From: JBDTMC01 sp039934475
Lineage (GTDB): Bacteria; Acidobacteriota; Terriglobia; Bryobacterales; Bryobacteraceae
DNA: 9,264 bases
Direction: 5' to 3'
NCBI GenBank assembly: GCA_039934475.1
Contig: JBDTMC010000313.1
Span: forward strand, 1-9,264
The notes beneath the pieces were generated by a model, which ran no database searches, was not told the origin of the DNA, and was given only the letters and a program-made list of their open reading frames with translations. Positions 1-7,246 of the stretch are shown in pieces (position 1 is the first letter of the stretch; every line of letters begins with the position of its first letter). A program made the translations under genes and the position numbers.

Positions 1-922
1 AGCCACCAACATCGGTGGGCATCGCGGGGGGAGGCGTGGTCATGGAGCCTCTGGTAGAGCCCGCGGTCATGGATCCGTTTGTCACCAGGACGAAGTCGCG
101 CTCTTCGACAGCGGTCTCGTTTTGAATGCCGTTAGTGACGAAGCGAAGCCGTTCGACAGCCTTTCCGTTTTGGCCGGATTGAAAGTCGAGGCCGGTCACC
201 TGGGTGTTCATGACGAACTGAACGCCGTGCTCTTTGAGCCACTTGGTCACGGGCCGGACGATGGAGTCGTACTGATTGTATGGAGTACGCTTCACACCGG
301 CGAGGGTGGCGATTCGAGGGAACTCCTGGATGAACCGGTGAAAGTATCGTTTTAGTTCTACCAAGCTGTGCCATGGCTGGAACGCAAATGTTGTGCACCA
401 CATGTACCAGAAATGGGTTTTGAAGAACGCCGGCTCAAAGTAGTCCTCAATCCGTTTGGCGCCTAGGGCTTCCTCGCTGTGGGCCATCAAGGCGACCAGA
501 GCCAGGCGATCATTGGTGCTGAAGCCCATGGCGGAGGCGTCCAGTTTTACGCCGCCGGCAATGAGCCGGGAGTGGGAATCGCTTTTATTGTCGTCGTTGA
601 ACGCGCGGATTTCGTCTCGAACGGTCTTATCCGGATTGGTGAGTGAGGGGATGAACGACAACAGATCGTAGGTGCAGGTATAGGCTTCGTCGGTGAACAT
701 TCTGCCACCTCGCATGAAATAGCCGGCCTCGGGGGAGCCTTCCCCATCAAGGCTTCCACCAATGGCGGTGGTTTCTTCGAAGATGAAGATGTTCTGTCCC
801 GCGAAACTGCCGTCACGGATGAGGTAAGCAGCGCTGGCGAGCGATGCAATGCCGCCACCCACGAGGTAGGCTCTTCTGGTTTTCGGCTCAGGAGCGTTGG
901 CGGCTTCGTTTTGCCGACTCAT
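1..922 (-). CDS. ohyA: Oleate hydratase, FAD-dependent (partial, C-terminus beyond the left edge)
   Basis: Oleate hydratase (myosin-cross-reactive antigen family) adds water to the cis-9 double bond of unsaturated fatty acids such as oleate, giving 10-hydroxystearate; it uses FAD as a structural cofactor and acts at the membrane surface. The 307 codons present run without a stop. Visible family features are an N-terminal Rossmann dinucleotide-binding stretch (GGGIAS, residues 22-27), IGGSLDG (54-60), RGGRM (71-75), YDLLSFIPSL (85-94), YNQYDSI (215-221) and the segment ending VTNGSM (280-285). Family members are usually about 550-650 residues, so roughly half is missing to the left. The ATG at 922-920 overlaps the upstream TGA as ATGA, and an AGAAGGA ribosome site (929-935) sits 6 nt before it. 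The position after RGGR is Met75, where many characterised enzymes have Glu. The family call is very sure; the exact substrate is not. Confidence 0.95.
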   Translation of the reverse strand, partial: MSRQNEAANAPEPKTRRAYLVGGGIASLASAAYLIRDGSFAGQNIFIFEETTAIGGSLDGEGSPEAGYFMRGGRMFTDEAYTCTYDLLSFIPSLTNPDKTVRDEIRAFNDDNKSDSHSRLIAGGVKLDASAMGFSTNDRLALVALMAHSEEALGAKRIEDYFEPAFFKTHFWYMWCTTFAFQPWHSLVELKRYFHRFIQEFPRIATLAGVKRTPYNQYDSIVRPVTKWLKEHGVQFVMNTQVTGLDFQSGQNGKAVERLRFVTNGIQNETAVEERDFVLVTNGSMTAGSTRGSMTTPPPAMPTDVGG

Positions 923-1284
923 GATCGTTCCTTCTGGGAACCGCCGCTACGGACGGCGAGGCCAAGAATAAATCCGGCCGCGGCGGCGCCCATCAGAAAG
1001 CGGCCCGGGTGGTGACGCACCACTTGACGCAAACCGCCAAGCAGATCGCCGAATTCGTGGCGCCGGATGTACTTAGCGGTGGAATCGAGTCCAGCCGCGG
1101 TTTTGCCAGCCATGGCGTCGATGGTTTCGCCGGTGTCTCTTACAGAAGAAGCCGAATCGGTGAGCGCGTCCGCCGTGCTGAGCCGCGCTTGATCGAGTGT
1201 CCTGCCGACTCTTCTTCCCAACGCGCCCACTTGATCCAAAGCCCCGGCAAGGGCTTCGCCGGGACGGAATTCGCTTTTGCTCAT
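919..1284 (-). CDS. Small protein with C-terminal membrane anchor (DUF883/ElaB-YqjD-like)
   Basis: This 121-residue protein has a polar, probably helical N-terminal part (residues 1-80, rich in Ala, Asp, Thr and Arg), then a basic HHPGR turn (91-95) and one hydrophobic Gly/Ala-rich segment (about 96-111) with a short charged tail. This is the architecture of DUF883-type proteins (ElaB, YqjD), inner-membrane tail-anchored proteins linked to stationary phase and ribosomes in E. coli; membership is inferred from architecture, not from a clear motif. An upstream in-frame start would give 184 residues, but the AAGGAGG site at 1297-1303 lies 12 nt before the ATG at 1284, and residues upstream look non-coding, so the short form is chosen. 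Its TGA overlaps the ATG of ohyA, so the two are probably translated together. A role in membrane association of the hydratase is possible but unproven. Confidence 0.8.
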   Translation of the reverse strand: MSKSEFRPGEALAGALDQVGALGRRVGRTLDQARLSTADALTDSASSVRDTGETIDAMAGKTAAGLDSTAKYIRRHEFGDLLGGLRQVVRHHPGRFLMGAAAAGFILGLAVRSGGSQKERS

Positions 1285-1296
1285 GGTTATTCTCAG

Positions 1297-1303
1297 CCTC
1301 CTT
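1297..1303 (-). promoter_or_regulatory. Ribosome binding site of the DUF883-like gene
   Basis: The minus strand reads AAGGAGG, a near-perfect Shine-Dalgarno match, 12 nt upstream of the ATG at 1284. It decides the start in favour of the 121-residue protein over a 184-residue extension. Confidence 0.7.
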
Positions 1304-1404
1304 CGGCTGCGCAACTTTTCAAGTGCACGAAGCGCGCCAATTGGAAATGCTGGGCGGCCGCCAAGCAGTGCGCCGTTTCCAGGAGCAAGGCAGTCGCTCT
1401 CGTT

Positions 1405-1428
1405 TGACCATTGGCGGTCATCTGACCA
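1405..1428. repeat. Palindrome with repeated TGACCA half-sites (possible operator)
   Basis: GGTCA at 1416-1420 and TGACC at 1423-1427 form a perfect 5-bp inverted repeat with a 2-bp centre. A further TGACCA (1405-1410) repeats the right half-site TGACCA (1423-1428). It lies about 120-145 bp upstream of the DUF883-like start, a reasonable place for a regulator of that gene pair. No regulator is identified and short palindromes arise by chance. Confidence 0.3.
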
Positions 1429-1509
1429 ATTGCGATCAAGCGCTCGCATTTCCGGCTGGGTGCAGGCGAGCATGGTACGCGAATTGCTCTCGCTTTATCC
1501 GCTAGCCTT

Positions 1510-1546
1510 AAGCGCCGCCGCGCTTCCATCCGTTTGCCGGCAACGG
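1510..1546 (-). terminator. Two hairpins after mgtA (possible transcription end, no U-tract)
   Basis: Reading past the mgtA stop, the first inverted repeat has 5-bp arms CCGTT/AACGG around a 7-nt loop (1530-1546). The second has 6-bp arms AAGCGC/GCGCTT around 4 nt (1510-1525). Both are GC-rich and start about 30 nt after the stop, where a terminator would be expected. Neither is followed by a run of T on the minus strand, so this is not a canonical intrinsic terminator; it may only protect the 3' end of the transcript. Confidence 0.3.
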
Positions 1547-1578
1547 CTACTTCCAAAGACCGCGGCGGCGTACAAGCA

Positions 1579-4134
1579 TTAGAGCAGGGCGTGCCGGCGG
1601 TAGAACCAGGCCTTCACGGCTTGCACTAATAAAAGATACGTGATGGCGAGAAAGAGGATGGCTCCCAGTAAGGTGACGGGTAGGGGAGTGAACTGGAGCA
1701 GGTCACCCAATGGCGTATACGGTAGCACCGCGGCCGCTGTCACGACGGCGAGTACGGCGAGTATCAACGGCCGGCTGGGACGGCTCTTGAAGGGGTTGCC
1801 TGCGGTCCGGATCACGAAGACCACGAGCGTCTGGGTGGCGAGCGATTCCACAAACCAGGCTGTGCGGAACAGCGCTGGGTTTGCGGCGGCGTGGAAGATC
1901 CATAACAACATTCCAAACGTCAGGAAATCATACAACGAACTGATGGGGCCGATGATCGTCATGAATTGGCGAATGAAGGCAATCTGCCACCGCTTGGGCC
2001 GGTGCAGCAGGGCGGCATCCACGTTGTCGGTAGGAATCGTGATCTGCGAGGTGTCATAGAGAAAGTTATTGAGCAGGATCTGCGTCGGCAGCATGGGCAG
2101 GAATGGCAGGAAGAGGGATGCCGCGGCCATGCTGAACATGTTGCCGAAGTTTGAACTGGTGCCCATCACGATGTACTTCATGATGTTGGCGAAGCTGCGC
2201 CGGCCTTCGACAATGCCGTCATTGAGCACGGCCAGATCTTTCTCCAGCAAGATCACTTTGGCGGCGTCTTTGGCCACATCCACGCCACCCATAACTGAGA
2301 TGCCGACATCCGCCGTGTGCAGCGACGGTGCATCGTTAATGCCGTCTCCGAGGAAGCCGACGACATGTCCGCGCGCCTTCAGTGCGAGAATGACGCGGTT
2401 CTTTTGCGCGGGAGAGACACGCGCGAAGATGGCGCCCTTCTCGGCCTGAACGGCCAATGCGGCATCGTCGGTCCCATCCACTTCGGTTCCGGTGACAATG
2501 AGATCCGCCGGGAGGCCGACGTCGGTGGCGACTTTTCGGGTGACGTACTGGTTGTCGCCGGTCATGACTACGACGGAGACGCCATTCTCCTTCAACTTAT
2601 CCAAGACCGCGCGTACACCTTCTTTGGGCGGATCAAGGAAGGCGGCAAACCCTTCCAGTGTCAGGTTGCGCTCGTCCGCAGTCGCGTAAGCGTCTTGCTT
2701 AGCTACCTTCGCCACCGCGACGCCGAGCGTGCGATACCCATCCGCACTCAGTTTCTTGTAGGTCTCTTCCGCCTGGGCACGCCGCTGCTCGTCGAAGGGC
2801 TGAGGGGATCCATCGATGGTGACCGACTGGCAGATAGCAAAGACATTCTCCGCCTCGCCCTTGGTCACGAGAAGAAGATCGTCGCCGCGCCGCACCACTA
2901 CGGAGAGACGCTTGCGGTTAAAGTCGAACGGAATCTCATCCACCTTCTCGTACTCGACAATGGCGGGCCGTTCGTGTTTTAGAACCGCGTCATCCATTGG
3001 GCTCTTGATGCCCGCCTGGAAGAAACTGTTGACATAAACAAACCGCAGGACGTTTTCGTTGTCGGCGCCCAGGACGTCAACGTGGCGGTCCAAGACGATT
3101 TCCCCTTCGGTCAAAGTCCCTGTTTTGTCGCTGCAGAGGATGGTCAGGCTGCCGAAGTCTTCAATCGCCGCCAGTTGCTTGATCAGTACCTGCTTTTTGG
3201 CCATACGGCGGGCCCCTTGCGCGAGCGTGATGGTGATGATCATGGGCATCATCTCCGGCGTCATTCCCACGGCCAGCGCCACCGAAAAGAGGAACGATTC
3301 CAGCACGGGACGATGGAGAATAACGTTGACGAGAAGGACGAACAGGACGAGTAGCATGATCACGCGGGTGATCATGACGCCGAAGTTGCGGATGCCGCGT
3401 CCAAACTCCGTTTCGGGAGGTTTCGCCGCCAAGCGCAGCGCGATTTCGCCGAGCGCGGTGTTCTTGCCGGTGCAGACGATGACCGCTGAGCCGATGCCCG
3501 TCTGGACCGCCGTGCCCAGGAACACGCAATTGTTGGCGTCGCCAATGCCATGCTTTCCTGCGGCAAGATCGTGGGCCAATTTTTCGACGGGAAGCGATTC
3601 GCCGGTGAGCGCAGCCTCGCGTACCTGGAGATCCTTTACGGTCACCAGTCGAGCGTCGGCGGGCACCAAATCTCCGGCATTGAGGTGAATGATGTCTCCC
3701 GGAACCAGCCTGGCAACGGGTATTTCCTGCTCCTTGCCGTCGCGCAGAACGGCAGCGGTGGTGGCCACCTGCTTCTGAATCTCCTCAACGGCATGCTGTG
3801 CCTGGAACTCCATAAAGAAATTGAGCAGGACACTCATCAGGACGATGGCGATGATGATGGTGCCGCCGATGGGATCGCCCAAAGCCAGCGAGACGACGCT
3901 GGCGGCCATCAGGATGAGTACGAGCGGGTTGGCGAGGAGGCCGAAGAATCTCCTGAGGCCGGCGAAGCGCGACTCGCGGACGAGGCTGTTTGGCCCGTAA
4001 CTGGCGAATCGCTTTGCTGCTTCTTCGGACGTTAGCCCGGTGAGAGGCGCCTGCAGCTTTTGAAGCAGGTCACTGAGCGGCATCTCCCAGAACGCGTTTT
4101 GCGTGGCGCTCTGGGGTAAGCCGTTCGCTTTCAT
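1579..4134 (-). CDS. mgtA: Magnesium-translocating P-type ATPase (P3B, MgtA/MgtB type)
   Basis: An 851-residue inner-membrane ATPase that imports Mg2+ at the expense of ATP. In order it shows an N-terminal cation-ATPase domain (about 10-80), the first membrane pair (68-108), the actuator loop with TGES (177-180), the M4 segment VALAVGMTPEMMPMI (285-299) with the TPEM typical of Mg2+ importers, the phosphorylation motif DKTGTLT with Asp336, MTGDN (524-528), GDGINDAP (596-603), and C-terminal helices including NNFLYDTSQ (689-697). All catalytic motifs are intact and the length is close to E. coli MgtA (about 900). The start lies one base after the glgP stop (TAG-G-ATG) with no clear Shine-Dalgarno site, so translation probably depends on ribosomes finishing glgP. 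No leader or Mg2+ riboswitch can exist directly upstream, unlike enterobacterial mgtA. The call is very sure. Confidence 0.96.
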   Translation of the reverse strand: MKANGLPQSATQNAFWEMPLSDLLQKLQAPLTGLTSEEAAKRFASYGPNSLVRESRFAGLRRFFGLLANPLVLILMAASVVSLALGDPIGGTIIIAIVLMSVLLNFFMEFQAQHAVEEIQKQVATTAAVLRDGKEQEIPVARLVPGDIIHLNAGDLVPADARLVTVKDLQVREAALTGESLPVEKLAHDLAAGKHGIGDANNCVFLGTAVQTGIGSAVIVCTGKNTALGEIALRLAAKPPETEFGRGIRNFGVMITRVIMLLVLFVLLVNVILHRPVLESFLFSVALAVGMTPEMMPMIITITLAQGARRMAKKQVLIKQLAAIEDFGSLTILCSDKTGTLTEGEIVLDRHVDVLGADNENVLRFVYVNSFFQAGIKSPMDDAVLKHERPAIVEYEKVDEIPFDFNRKRLSVVVRRGDDLLLVTKGEAENVFAICQSVTIDGSPQPFDEQRRAQAEETYKKLSADGYRTLGVAVAKVAKQDAYATADERNLTLEGFAAFLDPPKEGVRAVLDKLKENGVSVVVMTGDNQYVTRKVATDVGLPADLIVTGTEVDGTDDAALAVQAEKGAIFARVSPAQKNRVILALKARGHVVGFLGDGINDAPSLHTADVGISVMGGVDVAKDAAKVILLEKDLAVLNDGIVEGRRSFANIMKYIVMGTSSNFGNMFSMAAASLFLPFLPMLPTQILLNNFLYDTSQITIPTDNVDAALLHRPKRWQIAFIRQFMTIIGPISSLYDFLTFGMLLWIFHAAANPALFRTAWFVESLATQTLVVFVIRTAGNPFKSRPSRPLILAVLAVVTAAAVLPYTPLGDLLQFTPLPVTLLGAILFLAITYLLLVQAVKAWFYRRHALL

Positions 4135-4135
4135 C

Positions 4136-6685
4136 CTAGCGTTGCCACAAGATGTCTGTTGCCTCGAGGGGGGTATTCACTCCTGCGCGATAGGGGATCA
4201 CTCGCGCCGTATAATCGGCTGCCGGGCGGGCGGACGACACGCTGGCGCGATAGGCGTAGCCGCCCACTCCACCCACCAGATCACGAACTCGCGTCATCTC
4301 TTGCCGCACGGGGCCGTTACCGTCCAGACCATCGGCGAAGAGTTCCACCCGAACCGTATCCGGATCCAGTTGATCCAGAAAGACCTGGACTTCAATCATG
4401 CGCTGTGGCCCATCCGTTTCCACCGTCATCTCGCCGAAACGCAGCACGGGCCAGCGCTGACTGAGAGTTCGCCGCCAGTTTACGATTTGCGGACCCACTG
4501 CGCCGCCATCGGCCACGCGCTCCCGGTAGGCGGCGGCAGCCGGCAAGTACCTCTGCTCGGTGTACTCGCGGACGGTTCGATCGGCGGAAAAGCGTGGGGT
4601 CAGGGTCGCCATGCTCTTTCGCATGCGCGTCACCCAGGCCCTGGGAATTCCGTGGTCGTCGCGGGTATAGAATTCAGGAATTACTTCCCGCTCCAAAATG
4701 TTGTAGAGCACCTCTGCCTCGGCGGCATCCCAGTTGGGGTCGTCAGGATGTTCTTTGCCGTCGCCCAATGCCCAGCCGACTTCCGGCGTATACGCTTCCA
4801 CCCACCAGCCATCCAACTCCGACAGGTTGAGGCCACCGTTGACGAGTACCTTCATGCCGCTTGTCCCGCTGGCTTCCCAAGGGCGCAGTGGCGTGTTGAT
4901 CCAGACATCCACACCCTGCACCAGATTTTCGGTCAAGAGCATGTCATAGTCGGCGAGAAAGATCGCGTGGGGGCGCATCTCGGGGGTTCGAATAAAGTTC
5001 GTCCACTCGCGAATGAGGGCTTGCCCCGCAAGATCCGCGGGATGAGCCTTGCCGGCGATGATGATCTGCACCGGCCGCTGAGCATTGGACAACAAACGAT
5101 GCAGCCGCTGAGGGTCGTGCAGCAGCAGGTTCGGTCTCTTATAGGTGGCAAAGCGGCGGGCAAACCCGAGCGTCAAGATGTTGGGATCGAAGAGACGCTT
5201 CGCCGCTTCCACGTCTTCGGGCGGTCCGCCGGCCGCGGCCATTTCACGAGCCAGCCGCTGGCGGGCGTAGTCCACCAGGGACTTGGTGGTTTCAGTACGA
5301 AATTGCCAGAGCCGTTCGTCCGAGACCTGATGCATGTCCTGCTCCAGCGTCTCCGTCGTCACGCCCCGCCATCGATCCTTTCCGCAGCTTTCGGTCCACA
5401 GATCGTCGGCCGGGGCGGAGTCCCAGGTCGGCATGTGGACTCCGTTGGTCACATAGCCGATAGGAACTTCGTCCTCGGGCCAGCGTGGAAAGAGGGGGAG
5501 AAACAGTCGCCGGCTGACCGACCCGTGCAACCGGCTCACCCCATTGGCGGCTCCGCATCCGCGCATGGCCAGGTACGCCATGTTGAATTGTTCGGATGGA
5601 TCGTTCGGGTTTTGCCGTCCCAGCGCGAGGAGATCGGAGATGCCGATGCCGAGCCGTGTTTCGGCATAAATGCCAAGGTATTGCGCGATGAGGGCGGGAT
5701 CAAAGCGATCAAAGCCGGCTGCAACCGCGGTGTGAGTGGTGAAGAGGTTACCGGCTCGTGTTACGGCTAGTGCTGATTCGAAGGGCTGGCCTGTCTGCTC
5801 CATGAAATTGCGAGCGCGCTCGAGAACGGCAAAGGCGGCGTGGCCCTCATTGAGGTGACAAACCTCCGGTTGCAGACCGAGCGCGCGCAGCAGACGCCAG
5901 CCACCGATTCCGAGAATCAGTTCCTGCTTGAGTCGCAACTCCGGTCCGCCACCGTAGAGCTCACTGGTGATTCCGCGATGAACCGGGACGTTCGCCGCGT
6001 CGTTGGAGTCCAGCAGGTAGAGCTTCACGCGGCCCACCTGAACTTGCCAGGCGCGCAGCCAGACGGAGTAGCCGGGCAAGGCCACCTCAAGCCGCAACCA
6101 CTCCCCATTTGGCTGGCGCAAGGGTGTGACTGGCAGCTGTCCCGGATCGTTATAGGGGTAGAGCGCCTGTTGATTGCCGTATTTATCGATCACCTGGCGG
6201 AAATAGCCCTGCTGGTAGAGCAACCCGACACCGACCACCGGCACACCCAGATCGCTGGCCGCCTTCAACTGATCGCCGGCGACATTGCCGAGGCCGCCGG
6301 AGTAGATGGGCAAGGCCTCACTGAGCATAAATTCCATGCTGAAGTAGGCGGCGCACGCGAGAGGGGAGTCGGAATGATTCTGCTGGAACCACGCTGGCGC
6401 TTCCACCGACTGCCGGCTGGCTTCGACCAAAGCGTCCACGTTCTTGCGGAACGCGGGATCGGCGAGTACCTGTTCGATGCGATCACGGGAGGCCGTTTGC
6501 AGAACCACCCAAGGATTATGGGTGATCGTCCAAAGCTCCGGGTCAAGAGCTCGCCAGACTTCGTCAGTGGCGTGATTCCACGACCAATGCATGTCCAACG
6601 CAAGTTTTGCCAAGGAATCGAATCCTTCGATTTCCGTTGGCAGGAGTTCATAGATTGGGTGACTGCTGGGGCTTTGCCTGCTCAC
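4136..6685 (-). CDS. glgP: Alpha-glucan (glycogen/maltodextrin) phosphorylase, DUF3417-containing type
   Basis: An 849-residue cytosolic enzyme that removes terminal glucose from alpha-1,4-glucans with phosphate to give glucose-1-phosphate, using pyridoxal phosphate. The N-terminal region (about 20-105, with LALDMHWSWNH at 28-38) is the DUF3417 domain of the alpha-glucan phosphorylase subfamily, distinct from the E. coli GlgP/MalP branch. The catalytic core shows SGGLGNVAGD (129-138), HLNEGHAAF (277-285), TNGVHMPTW (413-421), GFARRFATYKRP (507-518) and the cofactor motif EASGTSGMK with the PLP-binding Lys612. A GTG start is chosen because a GAGGAG site (6695-6700) lies 9 nt before it and the domain begins soon after. 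It follows the DUF2934 gene by 41 nt and nearly touches mgtA, so all three are likely one transcript. Function is sure; the natural glucan substrate is not. Confidence 0.95.
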   Translation of the reverse strand: MSRQSPSSHPIYELLPTEIEGFDSLAKLALDMHWSWNHATDEVWRALDPELWTITHNPWVVLQTASRDRIEQVLADPAFRKNVDALVEASRQSVEAPAWFQQNHSDSPLACAAYFSMEFMLSEALPIYSGGLGNVAGDQLKAASDLGVPVVGVGLLYQQGYFRQVIDKYGNQQALYPYNDPGQLPVTPLRQPNGEWLRLEVALPGYSVWLRAWQVQVGRVKLYLLDSNDAANVPVHRGITSELYGGGPELRLKQELILGIGGWRLLRALGLQPEVCHLNEGHAAFAVLERARNFMEQTGQPFESALAVTRAGNLFTTHTAVAAGFDRFDPALIAQYLGIYAETRLGIGISDLLALGRQNPNDPSEQFNMAYLAMRGCGAANGVSRLHGSVSRRLFLPLFPRWPEDEVPIGYVTNGVHMPTWDSAPADDLWTESCGKDRWRGVTTETLEQDMHQVSDERLWQFRTETTKSLVDYARQRLAREMAAAGGPPEDVEAAKRLFDPNILTLGFARRFATYKRPNLLLHDPQRLHRLLSNAQRPVQIIIAGKAHPADLAGQALIREWTNFIRTPEMRPHAIFLADYDMLLTENLVQGVDVWINTPLRPWEASGTSGMKVLVNGGLNLSELDGWWVEAYTPEVGWALGDGKEHPDDPNWDAAEAEVLYNILEREVIPEFYTRDDHGIPRAWVTRMRKSMATLTPRFSADRTVREYTEQRYLPAAAAYRERVADGGAVGPQIVNWRRTLSQRWPVLRFGEMTVETDGPQRMIEVQVFLDQLDPDTVRVELFADGLDGNGPVRQEMTRVRDLVGGVGGYAYRASVSSARPAADYTARVIPYRAGVNTPLEATDILWQR

Positions 6686-6726
6686 TGTGCGTCTCTCCTC
6701 GGCAGTTTTTGCGTTCTATCCGGGTC

Positions 6727-7059
6727 TTACTTGCGAGCGCGTAGTTGCGCTGCGGCTTCAAACCAATCAGTTTCCGGAGACCCCATCGGACAGCCTCGTG
6801 CCTGCCACAGTTCGTGAGCGAGAGCCGCTATTTCTTTGTGCCCGAATGCGTAATGCGCTCCCTGGTGCAGTTCTTGCGTATCGAACTGAGCCTGTCTGGA
6901 GTGTTCCAGAGCTTGTCTCGACTCTTCACTTCCCGTCGGGTGGTCTTGCTGGCCGCTGTGCTGGGCGGCTACGCGGTGCGCGTGCGCGGGGCCGTCGTGC
7001 AACTCGGCGGCTCGCTGGTGATTTTCGTAGTGTGATCCGCTGTTGTTACGTGTGGACAT
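6727..7059 (-). CDS. His-rich small protein with C-terminal DUF2934 domain
   Basis: A 110-residue protein with no known biochemical activity. The C-terminal part (about 70-108: HKEIAALAHELWQARGCP, then GSPETDWFEAA) matches the DUF2934 pattern of an Ala/Leu helix, a WxxxGxP turn and a DWxxA helix. The N-terminal 60 residues are hydrophilic and unusually rich in His, Gln and Ser, with 12 His in the whole protein. There is no signal peptide or membrane segment, so it is probably cytoplasmic. The ATG has an AGAAGGA site (7073-7079) 13 nt upstream, somewhat long. It is the first gene of the probable DUF2934-glgP-mgtA operon. The His content could suit metal or nucleic-acid contacts, but this is a guess from composition. 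Domain call is fairly sure; role unknown. Confidence 0.85.
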   Translation of the reverse strand: MSTRNNSGSHYENHQRAAELHDGPAHAHRVAAQHSGQQDHPTGSEESRQALEHSRQAQFDTQELHQGAHYAFGHKEIAALAHELWQARGCPMGSPETDWFEAAAQLRARK

Positions 7060-7108
7060 CAGAGATTCTCGATCCTTCTAAATTCATTATGAGCGTCTTT
7101 TCGCGTCA

Positions 7109-7123
7109 GGCTCGATGCGAGCC
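7109..7123. repeat. 15-bp perfect palindrome upstream of the DUF2934-glgP-mgtA operon
   Basis: GGCTCG and CGAGCC form a perfect 6-bp inverted repeat around an ATG centre (7115-7117), 50 bp before the start of the DUF2934 gene. This is where a repressor or activator site for the operon would be expected. In RNA it would be a small hairpin. No regulator is identified. Confidence 0.35.
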
Positions 7124-7203
7124 ACTGGATTCTCACTGCAGGTAAGAGACCTTTCCCTGGCTTGGTGTTTCAGTTGCGGACGAGGGCAGTTGGGATGTTA
7201 GCG

Positions 7204-7246
7204 GGTCGCTGGGCCGTGACGGCGGGCGGACAGTTCGACAGCGACC
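7204..7246. repeat. 8-bp inverted repeat abutting the rtcR stop codon
   Basis: GGTCGCTG (7204-7211) and CAGCGACC (7239-7246) are perfect complements separated by 27 bp, and the loop holds a smaller GCCGT-G-ACGGC repeat. The right arm ends one base before the rtcR stop, so the transcript would fold just after the reading frame. There is no T-run after it, so a standard intrinsic terminator is not supported; 3'-end protection or weak termination is possible. Confidence 0.35.

Larger units (their letters stand above)
1285..1578. other. Non-coding spacer between mgtA and the DUF883-like gene
   Basis: This stretch of 294 bp holds no gene I can support. Short open frames on both strands lack ribosome sites and recognisable protein character. 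It contains two small hairpins close to the mgtA stop (1510-1546), a palindrome with TGACC half-sites (1405-1428), and the ribosome site of the downstream gene. I see no convincing -35/-10 pair, although a promoter for the DUF883-like/ohyA pair would be expected here. Confidence 0.6.

Noticed and set aside
1285..1473. N-terminal extension of the DUF883-like protein to 184 residues
   Set aside because: The strong AAGGAGG lies inside this extension just before the ATG at 1284, and the extra residues look like translated spacer.
1293..1556. 87-codon minus-strand frame in the spacer after mgtA
   Set aside because: Starts at TTG with no Shine-Dalgarno site and shows no protein-like pattern; treated as non-coding.
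2317..2982. 221-codon open frame on the plus strand
   Set aside because: Antisense to mgtA; composition reflects the opposite strand's codons.
4103..5770. 555-codon open frame on the plus strand
   Set aside because: It is antisense to glgP, whose protein carries all family motifs; the plus-strand translation shows no recognisable domain. Long antisense frames are common opposite GC-rich genes.
5840..6817. 325-codon open frame on the plus strand
   Set aside because: Antisense to glgP and the end of the DUF2934 gene; no ribosome site or domain character.
7086..7091. CATAAT as a -10 box for the DUF2934 operon
   Set aside because: No matching -35 hexamer at the right distance, and the implied start would fall on the ribosome site.
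7138..7151. GG-N10-GC on the minus strand, resembling a sigma-54 promoter for the DUF2934 operon
   Set aside because: Only the GG, GC and a TGCA match; the -24 flank (AGGTCT) departs from TGGCAC, and such a core is expected by chance about once in this much sequence.
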